A DNA stretch of 64,000 nucleotides from Elephas maximus indicus. Taxonomy: Eukaryota > Chordata > Mammalia > Proboscidea > Elephantidae. The stretch lies in the NCBI RefSeq assembly GCF_024166365.1, contig NC_064826.1, positions 20,918,001-20,982,000 on the forward strand, read 5' to 3'. Made by a program: the position numbers and the translations under genes. Positions 44,700 through 56,600 of this stretch are shown piece by piece. Every line of letters begins with the position of its first letter. Positions within the stretch are counted from its first letter, which is position 1. The notes beneath the pieces were generated by a model. It ran no database searches. It was not told where the DNA came from and saw only the letters and a list, made by a program, of their open reading frames with translations.

Positions 44700-45640
44700 C
44701 GTCCTCAAGGGTATGTCAGAATTGATAGGGGTACCCTAAATAGACAATAGATAAGTGATAACTTTGGTGAAGGGTAAGACAGTACATAATACTGGGAAGT
44801 GAGCACAGCTTGTCCAAAACAAGGTCATGGAAGCTCCATAGACATATCCAAACTCCCTGAGGGGCCAAATTACTGGATTGAGGGCTGTGGGGACCATGGT
44901 CTTGGGAATATCTAGCTCAATTGGCATCACATAGTTTGTAAAGAAAATATTCTACATTCTACTTTGGTGAACAGTGTCTAGGGCCTTAAAAGCTTGTGAG
45001 CAGCCACCTAAGATACTCCACTTGTCTTACGCCATCAGAAGCAAGGGAGAATGAAGAAAACCAAAAGATGCAAGGGGAAGATTAGTCCAAAGGACTAATG
45101 GACCACAACTTCCACAGCCTCCACCGGACTGAGTTCAGCACAACTAGATGGTGCCCAGCTACCACCACCGACTTCCCTGACAGGCATCACAATAGAGGGT
45201 CCTGGACAGAGCTGGAGAGAAATGTAGAACAAAATTCTAACTCAAAAAAAAAAAAAAAAGAAAGAAAGAAAAAAAAAAACAGACTTACTGATCTGACAGA
45301 GAATGGAGACACTCCAAGAGTATGGCCCCTGGAGACCCTTATAGCTCAGTAATGAAGTCAGTCCTGAGCTTTATCCTTCAGCCAAAGATTAGACAGACCT
45401 ATAAAATAAAATGCGACTAAATGGGCCCACCAATCCAGGGGCAAAGATGAGAAGGCAGGAAGGGACAGGAGAGCTGGTAATGGGGAATCCAAGGTCAAGA
45501 AGGGGAGATTGTTGACATGTTGTGGGGTTGGCAATCAATGTCACAAAACAATATGTGTGTTAATTGTTTAATGAGAAACTAGTTTGCTCTGTAAACCTTC
45601 ACCTAATGTACAATAATAATAAAAGAAAAAGAATTGATAT
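44700..45640 (+). mobile_element. Afrotherian L1 3' UTR with A-rich end
   Basis: 'ccttaaaagcttgtgagcag' (shared with 37695), an internal A/AAAG run at 45243-45282, 'ctgttaattgtttaatgag'-type text and a final 'acaataataataaaagaaaa' end. No coding part. Confidence 0.75.
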
Positions 45641-46187
45641 GGATATAAGAGTGACAAGGTGATTTCGAAACAGACCAAAGTGAGCAAAGGTAAGAGGGGT
45701 AACAGATGTGTTTGGGTGCAGCAAGCAGCCAAGTTTACTTGGATCAAAGGGAAGGGAATAATGGGGGATAAAATTAGCAAAATAAATTGGAGACAGATCA
45801 CAGAGGGCCTTGAATGAAAGGAAAAAAAAAAAAAAAAAAAACCAGATCATTCTAGTTCATTCTGAAGTCGTTTCCGGTTCATTTTGAAGTTGTTTCCAAT
45901 GCAACTGGAGACTAGCGAGGCCCAGGTCTGAATTATCCCTCCGTGTATCCCTGGCACCTAGCAGAGTGTCCCTTGTGGAAGCTGAGAACGTATCCTTTGT
46001 CGATCTCTTGGTGCTACTGAAAGCTTTTTTGTTGGAGACTGACATGTTAATATCCCCTTTGGGAAGATTTAGGAAATTGGGTGGTACTGATGGTGAGTAG
46101 AGTAAGAAGTTAGAGAAGGGAGCTAGCTGAATGGGTCAGAGTAATTGAAGAAGTCTTCCTAGAGGGAATGGGAGCTTGGCTCCATTC

Positions 46188-46375
46188 TGTTTTAGTTATC
46201 TAGTGCTGCTATAACAGAAATGCCAAAAGCGGGTGGCTTTAACAAACAGAAATTAACTTTCTCACAGTTTAGGAGGCTAGAAGTCTGAAATCAGGGTGCC
46301 ACATCCACGGGAAATCTTTCTATTTCCGTTGGCTCTGAAGGTAGGTCTTTGTCTCTTTAAACTTCTGCCCCTGGG
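46188..46375 (-). mobile_element. MaLR-like LTR fragment, antisense
   Basis: 'tgttttagttatctagtgct', 'acagaaatgccaaaagcggg', then lost after 'gtctctttaaacttctgccc'. Confidence 0.75.
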
Positions 46376-46402
46376 CTGGGGCAGATTAACCAGTATGCAT
46401 GG

Positions 46403-46555
46403 TGTCATGGATTGAATTGTGTTCCCCAAAAATATGTGTATCAATTTGGCTGGGCCATGAGCCCCAATATTGTGTGATTGTCCATCATTTTGTTAGCTGA
46501 TGTGATTTTCTTATGTGTTGTAAATCCTATCACCATGACGAGATGGATTATCAGC
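46403..46555 (+). mobile_element. MaLR-like LTR, 5' part
   Basis: 'tgtcatggattgaattgtgt' through 'gtaaatcctatcaccatgac'; truncated where L1 sequence begins. Confidence 0.8.
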
Positions 46556-47586
46556 ACCTATATTTGTATGTTGTTGACAGTTTCTTTTGCCACTTAATTT
46601 TTTATGCTGAGTAGTTTTTCTTTATAGATTGTCTTCTCTTTTTCATTGTTGATTTTGTTTTTGCTGAGTCTTTATGTTTTTCTTGTATTTTATTTTGATG
46701 TGTAGGATTGTTAGTCTCCTTTGTGGTTACCTTATTACTTACCCATTTTTTCTAAGTTTAAACCAAACTTTTATTTTCTATATCGCCTTGACCTCCTCTC
46801 CATATGAAAGACCTATGACTACATTTTTTAGTCCCCCTTTATTGATTTAATGCTGTCATCTTTTACATAATGATGACTCTGTTTTCCTGTTTTGAGCTTC
46901 TTTTTTTTTTTATCTTGTGATTTCCCTATCTGGGTTGGTATCTGGTTTCTCTGTCCCGTGTTCTAGTCTTGGATTGTTATCTGATGTTATTGATTTTCTA
47001 ACTAGAAGACTCCCTTTAGTATTTCTTGCAGTTCTGGCTTGCTTTTTTGCAAATTCCCTAAACTTCTGTTTACCTGGAAATGTCCTAATTTCACCTTCAT
47101 ATTTGAGAGATAGTTTTGCTGGATATATGATTCTTGGCTGGCAATTTTTTTCCTTTGAGGCTTTATGTATGTCATCCCATTGCCTTCTTGCCTGCGTGGT
47201 TTCTGCTGAGTAGTCCGAGCTTATTCTTATTGAATCTTCTTTGTAGGCGACTTTCATTCATCCCTAACCACTCTTAAAATTTTCTCTTTATCTTTGGTTT
47301 TGGCAAGTTTGATTATAATGTGTCTTGGTGACTTTTTGGGGGGATCTACCTTGTGTGGGGTTTGATGAGCATCTTGGATGGATATCTTCTCGTCTTTCAC
47401 GATATTAGAGAAGTTTTCTGCCAACAAATCTTCAACAATTCTCTCTGTATTTTCTGTTTTCCCTCCCTGTTCTGGTACTCCAATCACTCACAGGTTATTT
47501 CTCTTGATAGAGTCTCACGTGATTCTTAGGGCTTCTTCATTTTTTAAAATTATTTTACCTGATTTTTCTTCGGCTATATTGGTGCC

Positions 47587-47753
47587 AGAAACCCTGGTGG
47601 CAAAGTGGTTAAGTGCTACGGCTGGTAACCAAGAGGTTGGCAGTTCAGATCTGCCAGGCGCTCCTTGGAAACTCTATGGGGCAGTTCTGCTCTGTAGGGT
47701 TGCTAAGAGTCGGAATCGACTTGATGGCAGTTGGTTTGGTTTGGTTGGTTCTG
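47587..47753 (+). repeat. Afrotherian SINE inside L1 ORF1
   Basis: 'agaaaccctggtggcaaagt' head to a 'ggtttggtttggttggttct' tail. The 11-bp duplication atattggtgcc is identical at 47576-47586 and 47754-47764. Confidence 0.93.
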
Positions 47754-48167
47754 ATATTGGTGCCAAACGTTTTATTTTCCGTTTCACTAATTCTGACTTC
47801 CAGTTCCTCAGTTCTGCTCCTTTGACTTTCTATTGAGTTGTCTAATTCTGAAATTTTATTGTTGATCTTCTGAATTTCTGATTGCTGTCTCTCTATGGAT
47901 TCTTGCAGCCTATTAAATTTTTCATTATGTTCTTGAATAACCTTCTTAATTTCCTCAGCTGCTTTATCTGTGTGTTCCTTGGCTTGTTCTGCATTTTGCC
48001 TGATCTCCTTTCTGATCTCTTGAAAGAGTTCTGTATATTAATCTTTTATATTCTACTCTGTTAATTCCAGGAATATATCTTCATCTGGAAGATTCCTTGA
48101 TTCTTTGTTTTGGGAGCTTGTTGAAGCGATCATGGTCTGCTTCTTTATGTGACTTGATATTGACTGT

Positions 48168-48346
48168 TGTCTATACCAAAACCAAAAAAACCAAACCCAG
48201 TGCAGTCGAGTTGATTCCGACTCATAGCGACCCTATAAGACAGAGTAGAACTGCCCCGTAGAGTTTCCAAGGAGCGCCTGGTGGATTTGAACTGCCGACC
48301 CCTGGGTTAGCAGCTGTAGCACTTAACCACCATGCCACCAGGGTTT
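48168..48346 (-). repeat. Afrotherian SINE inside L1
   Basis: Antisense: 'aaacccagtgcagtcgagtt' to 'aaccaccatgccaccagggt'; ctgttgt on both sides is the target duplication. Confidence 0.9.
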
Positions 48347-49155
48347 CTGTTGTGTGTAAGTTATTTAAAAAAAAAAAAACAAAACTTTTTTTTTCTTATT
48401 ATTGTATTAATTTATTTTACGTTTGCTTACTGTGTCCTAGCTTCTTGCTTTGTTTTGTTATACTCAAATAGGCTGCTGGGGTGAGCTAGCTTGATTATTG
48501 GAGCCTTTCAGGCTGCAGTGTTCTGTCAGCAGATGGCTAGAGCTGTTACCAGGTATATGAGCCTAGGAGTCCATTCACTTTTCTTGTATGGATTCAGCTC
48601 AGGTGTCCAAGTAATCTGTCACCACATGTGTGGTAAGAGCTTTCACCTATGGTCTTAGAGGAGCAGTGGTGATTGGTGTATGCACAGATTTCTGGTTGCA
48701 GCAGGGGGTCACACTCTGAGCAAGGCAGGGGGCCGACAACCATGCCCTGAGTGTCTGTGAGGAAGGCGCAACTCTGTTCTCTAGAGTGCACAGGTGGGTG
48801 GGCTCTGCAGTGTGCCATAGGCACCCAACGCTTTTAACTGTAAGGACTGGGAGGCACCACTTATCCTTGGACCCCTGTCTTGGGTGGCTAGGTGGTATAG
48901 GTGGAACCACCAGCCCTCAAGCCCCTGATGTGAGTAGTTGAGGACTCTGCTTAATAGGCAGAGCAGTGTCAAATATCAAAAACCCACCTCTCCACTGCAC
49001 AGCTGAAACCGTTAAAGTCACACCTCAGGCACATGCACCTTTGCACTGTAACAACAAAGTCCTAGCTACTGCAATGGAGTGAAAGGCATTCAAAGTCCAT
49101 GGATTTCTTGTGTCCATTCAACCAATTCCTGTCCCTTCCTGCCTTCTCATCTACC

Positions 49156-49238
49156 AAAACCTATGGGGCAGTTCTACCCTGTCCTACAGGGCCACTACGA
49201 GTCAGAATTGACTTGAAGGCACACAACAACAATAACAT
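49156..49238 (+). repeat. Afrotherian SINE, 3' half
   Basis: 'aaaacctatggggcagttct' to 'gaattgacttgaaggcacac' and an acaacaacaa tail. Confidence 0.82.
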
Positions 49239-49689
49239 GGTTTTTTGTGTAAGAACAACTTTTTAAATGTAATTGATTCACTAAATTATACATGTGAAAA
49301 ATGTTGAATTGGTAAATGGTTTGTTATATATATTTTCACAACAATTAAAAAATTCTCAAAAAACAAGAACAACTTTTAGTCCAATAAGAAAGACAAATTG
49401 AATAAACATTATTCAGAGCCTAAACAGAACTGGAAACTCAAGAAGACATAATCTAAGGGAATGTTAAATCCAAATTATATCGGATTATGTTTATTTCAAA
49501 TTTGTTAGACAATTGGAATATGATACTGAGTACAATTGTGCATGTGAAATGGGAATACAGTTGGTAGTGCTCAAAAGGAAGGGAATAGGGATATTATGAC
49601 ACATTCAGAGAAAGCCTAGCAAATTTAGTTAAAGTTAATGAAGAAAACAGAACATTTGCTGAACCCACATAGGAAATTGTGTGCTCTTA

Positions 49690-49835
49690 TCGAAGCCTGG
49701 GAGAAAAATGCTATCTGCTCCTGTGAAGATTTACAACCTTGGAAACTTTATGAGGCAGTTCTACTCTGCCCTATACGGTTGCTGTGAGTCAGAATCAACT
49801 TGATGGTAACGGGTTTGGTTGTTTTGTTTTTTTTA
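49690..49835 (+). repeat. Afrotherian SINE, partial
   Basis: 'gtgaagatttacaaccttgg' to 'cttgatggtaacgggtttgg'; the head is damaged. Confidence 0.82.
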
Positions 49836-49982
49836 TTGAAGCCTGGCAGTCTATCCCCCTTCCAGAAGAAGGTTGGACCCTTCTTGATTATATTTGAGTT
49901 AAGGTTGAAGTAGAACTGAAAAACTCAGCTACATTTACTTTGCCGCCAAGCAAACGACTCAGACTTGTTTAGATTATTTGGC

Positions 49983-50210
49983 AGTGGTTCTTAAGATTTT
50001 CTGAGCACAGAGATCACCTGGGGAGTTTGTTAAAAAAAAAAAAACAGATTCCCAGTCCCCAACCCCAGGAATTCTGATTCTTGTTTGGGGGCAAGGGGTT
50101 GGTCAAACAAGCATATGGGAAATTTACCTTCTTAAACAAGTATCCTGTGTAATTCTGATGCAGATCATCTGTGGAACATACTTTGAGAAACTTCTCTAAA
50201 AACCTAGCAT
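49983..50210 (+). mobile_element. MER5-like hAT relic
   Basis: 'gcagtggttcttaagatttt', 'gatcacctggggagtttgtt', and 'catactttgagaaact' at the far end. An A run and a small extra insertion are present. Confidence 0.7.
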
Positions 50211-50544
50211 CTAACTTTCACTTAAAGCACAATTAAAAAAAAAAAGACGGTCAGAAAAAATAAAAAAGCTAATATATAAGTTGGGAAGGAGTAAATAGAG
50301 TTAACTAAAATCTAAATTCTCAACTTCTCCCACAATAATACTGGATATACAGATTTATTTATATTTTAATAAAAAATTCTAGACTAAAAGAAAGAACCTA
50401 GTATCTTTCCTAAGGTAAGAATATAACTTGTACAATTAAATAGTGAGTTCTAGTTTAAAATACCTTTTTAACGTTTGTTAGGACTATGTTCAGGTACAAG
50501 TAACAGAAAGCCCAATTGACAGTGGCTTAAACAAGTAAGGGTGT

Positions 50545-50591
50545 GCGTGTATATGTGTGTGTATGTGTGTGTGTGTGTATGTGTGTGTGTA
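50545..50591 (+). repeat. TG/TATG-rich microsatellite
   Basis: Alternating gtgtgt with interspersed tatg units over about 47 bp. Confidence 0.88.
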
Positions 50592-51496
50592 AACAAGAAG
50601 TTGGGATAGACTGTCCAGTGCTGATACTTCACACTCAGAGATTCAATAACGTCCTCAAGGATTCAGGCTCCTTCTAGTCCTCTACTACACTAGTCTTAAA
50701 GTGCAACCTTCATTCTTATGGTTACAAGATGGCTCCTGCACATCCAGGCATCATGTCCACAGTCCAGATACGGGAAAAGGGGAGCAAAAGTGCCTGTCAG
50801 ACACATTTGTTTCTTTTAAAGAATGTTCACAGGTGCCCTACCCAGCAAATTTTGCTACGGTCTCATTGGCCAGAACTGGATCACATGGCCTCCTTAGCTG
50901 CAAGGGAGTCTGGGAAAGTAATAAAAAAAAAAATGTTAATTCACTGCTGCCCTGAGGTGAAAAAAATCAGGGTTCTATTATTAAGGAAGAAGGAGAGAAA
51001 GAATATGGGTAGAAAACTAGAACAATGACTGTCACAAAGTGTTTACTGTATGTTAATGCACCTATCAGGCTATGTCTGTATGCAATAATTCAGATGTTGT
51101 GTGAGCCTAATTTTTTTTAGTTAAGGCCCACAGAATTAGTTATACATTCTCCATAAAATTTGTTTTGCAGCAAAGGGGTGGAAAGGCAAATAAGCCACAA
51201 TCACTGTCCTTGAGAAGTTCACAATTTCACTGGAGCATCAGACACATATGTAACTTTAACATAATCTTTTGGACCATCTACCCTGTCTCCAGTTACCCTT
51301 AACTACCCCATCCCTATCCATAGAGGTGGCAGCCATTTTGTACAATGTGATCCCACCATCTAACCCAACCCAAGTAAATTCTGACCTAAGCTGAATCAAT
51401 CAATTTCTTCCCTCAAGTTTGGAAATGAAAACAGAGAGACAATCACTCTCTCTTTGTGTGGCTAAACTTCTAACAGATAAACTTGGTAGCTAAGTG

Positions 51497-51930
51497 TTTA
51501 GTTTCGTAGGACTGACATAACAAAATACAAATGGATGACTTTAAAGAACAGAAATTTATTTTCTCACAGTTCTGGAGGTGAGAAATTCAAATTCAGTGCC
51601 TTGGTAGGGCTATGCTCTCTCTCTGTCAGCTCCAGGGGAAGATCCTTCTTTGTCAGTTGCCCAGGAGTTTCTCAGCATTCCTCAGCTTGTAGACAGATCT
51701 TCACATGAAGTTTTCCCCCTGTGCGTGACTCTCTGTCTGCGTCTGTCCTTCTCTTTTATAAAACTCTGAAGGAATTAGGGCTAGGACCCACCCTACTGTG
51801 CTATGACTTCCTTAACTGAACTGATAACTTAGGCAAAGAAAAACCCTATTTCCCCAACCATGGTCATATTCACCTGTGCATGGGTTAGGACTTCAACATA
51901 TATTTTAGGGGGGGAAATTTGATCCATAAC
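51497..51930 (-). mobile_element. MaLR-like LTR, antisense
   Basis: 'tgtttagtttcgtaggactg' start, 'gaacagaaatttattttctc' near the LTR poly(A) region, and end 'tttgatccataaca'. Older and more diverged than the 7298 copy. Confidence 0.75.
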
Positions 51931-52299
51931 ACTGAAGGACGGCCATTTTTTTGCCATGGGGACTAGAGAGCAAAAAAAGTTGATTTTCAGCCTGAGGATG
52001 AACCAGTCACCTAGAGAAGAGCAGAGAGTAGAGAGGGATGGCTGGAGAAAGGAGTCTGTTTAGTTCCTGGACTAGTCCCTTCCTTGGGCTCAGTTGCTTA
52101 CTTGCCCTTAAGTCCCAGGAATTAACTTGTTATTTTTTTTAATAGATTCCATGTTAAGCTAGTTTCTCTTTCTTTCAACCAAGTAATCTTTATCAATATA
52201 ACAGAAAACCATACAATAAATGTCATAATGAATATATGAGCCAAGTTCTATTGGAGTAGGAGGAAAAAAAGAGCTTGGTATTGCTAGAGAGGGAAACAA

Positions 52300-52455
52300 A
52301 CCGTTTGCCATCGAGTCGATTCCAACACATAGCGACCCTATAGGACAGAGTAGACCTGCCCCATAAGGTTTCCAAGGAGCACCTGGTGGATTTGAACTGC
52401 CGACCCTTTGGGTAGCAGCTGTAGGCTCTTAACCGCTACGCCACCGGTGTTTCCA
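52300..52455 (-). repeat. Afrotherian SINE, antisense
   Basis: 'ccgtttgccatcgagtcgat' tail to 'cgctacgccaccggtgtttc' head. Flanks agagagggaa and agagaaggaa form a near-identical duplication. Confidence 0.9.
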
Positions 52456-52549
52456 GAGAAGGAAAGTGGAATGAAATGAAGTGGGCAGGGAAGGGCTAGA
52501 GAGGAGAGAAATACTCTAATTTGGACCTAAAGGGATGAGAAAAGGTCCC

Positions 52550-52900
52550 TGGGTGATGCAAATGGTTTGCGCTGGTCTACTAACCTAAAGGGGCCCCGCT
52601 GGTGCAGTGGTTAAGAGTTTGGCATGCTGTGGCTGCTAACCAAAAGTTGGGAGTTCAAATCCACCAGCTTTTCCTCGGAAAGCAGTTCTACTCTGCCCTG
52701 AGTCAGAATCAGCTCTATGGCAACGGGTTTGGGTTTTGAGACTCACCTAAAGGTTGGAGGTTTGAACCCACCTGCCACCACCACGGAAGAAAAGCCTGGC
52801 AATCTGCTTCCATAAAGATTACAGCCAAGAAAACTCCATGGAGCAGGTCTGTGTATCACAGAGTTGACTCGATGGCAAGAGGCTTGACTTTTTTTGGTTT
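52550..52900 (+). repeat. SINE-in-SINE: outer afrotherian SINE
   Basis: The outer copy has its head at 52550-52591 and resumes at 52745 ('acctaaaggttggaggtttg') to 'agttgactcgatggcaagag'. The inner SINE occupies 52592-52744. Confidence 0.88.
52592..52744 (+). repeat. SINE-in-SINE: inner afrotherian SINE
   Basis: 'ggccccgctggtgcagtggt' head to 'ctatggcaacgggtttgggt' tail. Flanked by acctaaagg at 52583-52591 and 52745-52753. Confidence 0.9.
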
Positions 52901-53187
52901 AGAGGGCTGACAAGGATTTTGCCAGAGAAATCAGGGAAAAGTATGGTGATCCAGAGGTATGCAAGCATGTGATCAGTGGGAAGGTGCCAATACTCCAGTC
53001 ATAGGTATATGTAAGGAGCGGAAGAGGATGAGGCTGACAGGGAGGCTGGTACCAGACTGGGCCTTAAGGCAAGGAGATAAGCATGTCCTTGTCATTGTAG
53101 TTTAAGGACCCCACACAGCAAAATTTAGGCTAATAAAGACAAAATAACAGATTAGGGCAACTCAAAATAATAAACAAAAAAAAAAAG

Positions 53188-53352
53188 AAAAAAAACCAAA
53201 CCCATTGGAGTCAAGTCGATTCCGACTCATAGCAACCCTATAGGACAGAGTAGAACTACCCCATAGAGTTTCCAAGGAGTGCCTGGTAGATTTGAACTGC
53301 CAACCTTTTGGTTAGCAGCCGTAGCACTTAACCACTCTGCCATCATGGTTTT
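53188..53352 (-). repeat. Afrotherian SINE, antisense
   Basis: 'caaacccattggagtcaagt' to 'accactctgccatcatggtt'; preceded by an A-rich stretch. Confidence 0.9.
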
Positions 53353-53359
53353 CTTGAAG

Positions 53360-54285
53360 TAATAGGCAGAGGCAAATTGAAATAATTTAAACAAAAGAGT
53401 GGCTTCTAAAGACGATTTAAAAAAAATCTTTTAAAGACGATAGTTTTAAAAAACTTATATGATGGAACCAAGTATATATGAAAATAAAGAGAACAGTGTA
53501 ATGAACTCTCATAAGCCCAACACCCAGCTACAATAATCATGAGCTTGTGGGCATTCTTATTTCAACACCCCATTTACTTCCTTCACCACTGGATTATTTT
53601 GAAGCAAATCCAAGACATCACATCATTTCCAGGAGGATGATATTTTTAAATGATATATTTACTAGTCATCATTATTACATTATTAACTTTACTTCTAGGC
53701 AGGATTTCAGGTACTTTTCCTACACTGCAAGTTTTCACAATGCATATTACATATGATGGAATCAATGAATTATGAAAAGTGTGTTCGTTGTGTTAACCGC
53801 TCTTGGTTATTACCCGATCTATTTCAGGAGCCAGCTCTGTGGGCAGGAAAAAAAGCATCACTTCCAACACATGGTGCTTTGTTTTAATACGTCTGATCTC
53901 TTTTCATCATAATAATGGGTGAAAAGGTGATGAGACTATATTTGAAGCCTGTGCTAAGGGTCATGCTGATCATGGTCAGAAAGAAATGCAACCATAGATA
54001 CACAATCAAACACTGGATTTGCTCAGTGGTATTTAGATAGAGTAACTATACACTTCTAGCTACAAAAACAGCATTTATTACTGAAATTTCTGCAAGAAAC
54101 AAAAAACCCCACTGTTGTGATGAATCTGAAATTCTCCAATTTCTGATTCCTTTTTTTCTCAATAAGATGTTATTCTTGAAATCACTTCATAGCTTTCCTC
54201 AAGCAACGGAGAAGGGAGTGAACTGCAAGTTTTGGGAGAGTGAGGACTGTGTCTTGCTCACCCTGCATCTCCAGTACTGACACAT
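53360..54285. other. Intergenic, no gene; old L1-like patch at 53490-53660
   Basis: 'aacacccagctacaataatc' and 'ttgaagcaaatccaagacat' match the old L1 3'-region family also at 44250. The rest is featureless AT-rich DNA. Confidence 0.4.
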
Positions 54286-54458
54286 GGTTGTTGTTGTCAG
54301 TTAGCTGCTCTCAAGTTGGGGGGGGCGACACAGGGCGGCCCCATGCACTACAGAAGGAAATACTGCCCAGTTCCACACCATCCTCAGGATCGGTTGCAGA
54401 TCAGACCATTGTGATCCATAGGGTTCCCACTGGCTATTTTTCAGAAGTAGATTGCCAG
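54286..54458 (-). repeat. tRNA-Gly-type SINE 3' half, antisense
   Basis: Begins with the RTE-like terminus 'gttgttgttgtcagttagct' and runs antisense to 'tggctatttttcagaagtag', the same body module as 31677-32014. Confidence 0.75.
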
Positions 54459-54745
54459 GCCAGAGACATTTGGCAATGTCTGGAGACATTTTTGTTTTTC
54501 AGGATTAGTAGGGTGCTACAGGTATCTAGTGGGTGGGGGTCAGAGATACTGCTAAACAGGACCAGGAATAGGGTAAGGCAGGTGAGATACCCAGGGCACA
54601 AAACCAGGAGTAGGTGCCTCACCTGCCTCACCCTAGTCTCGGCCCTGCTGCTAAACATCCTTCAATGCTCAGGACAACCCCCTATAACAAAGAATTATTC
54701 AGCCCCAAATTTCATAGTGCCCAGACTGAGAAGCCCTGGACTGTA
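54459..54745 (+). mobile_element. MER20 hAT relic with internal extra sequence
   Basis: 'agacatttggcaatgtctgg', 'gggtgctacaggtatctagt' and 'aacaaagaattattcagccc' are MER20. About 95 bp around 54558-54650 is foreign to the element and contains an 18-bp inverted repeat. Confidence 0.82.
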
Positions 54746-54749
54746 GTAC

Positions 54750-56195
54750 CCCAAGGAAACTTCATTCAGTCTGGGCCACCTCTGGGCCATACTTCAGTTG
54801 AAGTAACCGAACAAACTACTAAAGCTATTAACAGCATCTTGAGCTACCATAGTAAATCCAGAATCTCTGCTTAGGGAGCTTATGTCAATAAATTTGGCCT
54901 AGTCCAGTTTTTTACTTCTTTTACCTTTATCACATAATCTGAGGATTCATTTCTACACATATTCCCCAGGCTTCTGTTGATATAAATTGGGGAAACAATA
55001 CAACTCTTTCAGTGTGTACCTCACCTCCTTACAGGTTATCTCCTGTACCTCATCCTCTGGGGCCTGCCGGAACTTCGATCTACTACAGGTCTGGGAGCAA
55101 TGAGAGATGGTGAGGATAGGTCTTTCAGAGCAACTGCAGTCCTTTGCAGAAACAGCTACCTCAGAGGAAGGCCATTATGTTTTCTTCAGGCAAGAAAAGA
55201 CTATCTCCAATTCTTCATGAGATGGTATGGGAAAAATAAATAAAAATATTGAAATATGGTTGAATTTTACATTTCAGGTATGATCGGTTCTTTACAAGTA
55301 TGATTTCATTACGTGATAAATGGAATTTGTCTCTTTTTTAAAAGAGAGCTTGGGTTTCAATTGGATTTCACAGGCTATATTAATTCTAATATCAAATTGG
55401 AGTATTTGTGGTCCAATTTGCTGGGGTAGAAATGACCACTGGCAATTGGGATCATTATTCATCTTGGATTACATGTCACCTTGATTAAAGGGGAGTCGTG
55501 ACTCACCTTTCAAGGTGATGTGTTTGTATTAGAATACTGTTCTCTGTGATACTCTTTGTGTGCACTCACTGTGCATGAAAACCTGTGATAATAGGTTTAA
55601 ACTATTTAATCCATAAACAGCATTTGAATCCTTGATCCAGAATGAAGTTATGTGATGGGATGTTTAAACACATATAGCCAACATGCTGTGGACACCCATT
55701 GTATCTCAGTCCTGTGCCAAGGGCTGGGGGGTGTCACAGGAATAAGATATAGCCTTAGCCATAACCTTAAGGAGCACACAGTCTAACTGCAAGTTTAGTT
55801 AAATTATTTAAATTCAAAAAAGAAACTGGGCTCTGTTTTATCACTGATGATTGAACATAAATTTGAAAAGAATCAAGGTATTTCTGGAAACAACATACCA
55901 GCACTTCCTTAAAAAGAATAAAAGAATTTCAAACTACAATACAATGACTACACATTTGTTATAAAAAATACAAACAAAAAAAAGAAGAAAATAAAAATAA
56001 TCAGTAAGCCCACTGCCTTCCAGACTTTTCTCTGGGCATATGCGTGCACGTACAGAACACATATTTTTTCACACACAAAAAATTTATTTAATGTTTTTCA
56101 GATACTTAGGTAACAGCAAGGAGAATATCTGGAATTTTTAAAGAAAAAGAATTCTGTAATTGCCTTTTGAACTATCCCTCATAATGCTGCTCGTT
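54750..56195. other. Intergenic, no gene recognised; L2-like patch at 55680-55800
   Basis: 'ctcagtcctgtgccaagggc' and 'ccttaaggagcacacagtct' are L2-type. The rest is AT-rich and unassigned. Confidence 0.4.
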
Positions 56196-56420
56196 TTATT
56201 TCAGGGCTCCAAACCAGTTTGTTCTGGTTCAAAACCCTGCTGAGAATTTGCATTTCAAACAAGTTCCCAGGAGATGCCACTACTGCTGGTTAGGGACCAA
56301 TCCTGAGAACACTAGCAGAGCAGTGGTTCTCAAAATTTGTCATGCATAAGAATCACCTGGGCATCAGAATGTAGATTCTGATTCAGTATATCTGGGGTGG
56401 AAATGCAAATTCTCAGCAGT
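56195..56420. mobile_element. Two MER5-type hAT relic ends
   Basis: 'gagaatttgcatttcaaaca' and 'gttcccaggagatgccacta' (56240-56290), then 'gcagtggttctcaaaatttg' and 'ctggggtggaaatgcaaatt' (56320-56415). Confidence 0.7.
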
Positions 56421-56483
56421 GGTTCGAACGGGAATAAACTGGCAGTAATGAACACTGAGGTGCGTGTCTAGAGTAACGCTGGC

Positions 56484-56600
56484 TGTGATGGTTAGGGTCA
56501 TGTGTCAACTTGGCAGGGCCATGATTCTCAGCCATTTGGCAGTTATGTGATGATGTAATTTGGCAGTTACGTAATGATGCAGTCATTCTCCGTTTTTGAA
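56484..56600 (+). mobile_element. MaLR-like LTR (type 2) fragment
   Basis: 'tgtgatggttagggtcatgt' start, same family as 35460; lost after about 115 bp. Confidence 0.7.

Larger units (their letters stand above)
46560..49110 (-). mobile_element. L1 LINE 5' half: 5' UTR and ORF1, antisense, disrupted
   Basis: Minus-strand frames 47487-47254 (IGVPEQGGKTENTERIVEDL, then PRHIIIKLAKTKDKEKILR) and 47257-46910 (SADYSAET-type motif as SSDYSAETTQARRQW, then KNCQPRIIYPAKLSLKYEGE) are the L1 ORF1 RRM and C-terminal domains in two frames. 48350-49100 is probably the 5' UTR. Two SINEs interrupt it. Inactive pseudocopy. Confidence 0.87.

Noticed and set aside
46910..47487. ORF1-like protein as an active gene
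   Set aside because: Two frames, SINE insertions and no ORF2 downstream; a dead L1 copy.
54240..54746. 168-codon plus-strand open frame
   Set aside because: Runs across an antisense SINE fragment and a MER20 relic, so the coding potential is accidental.
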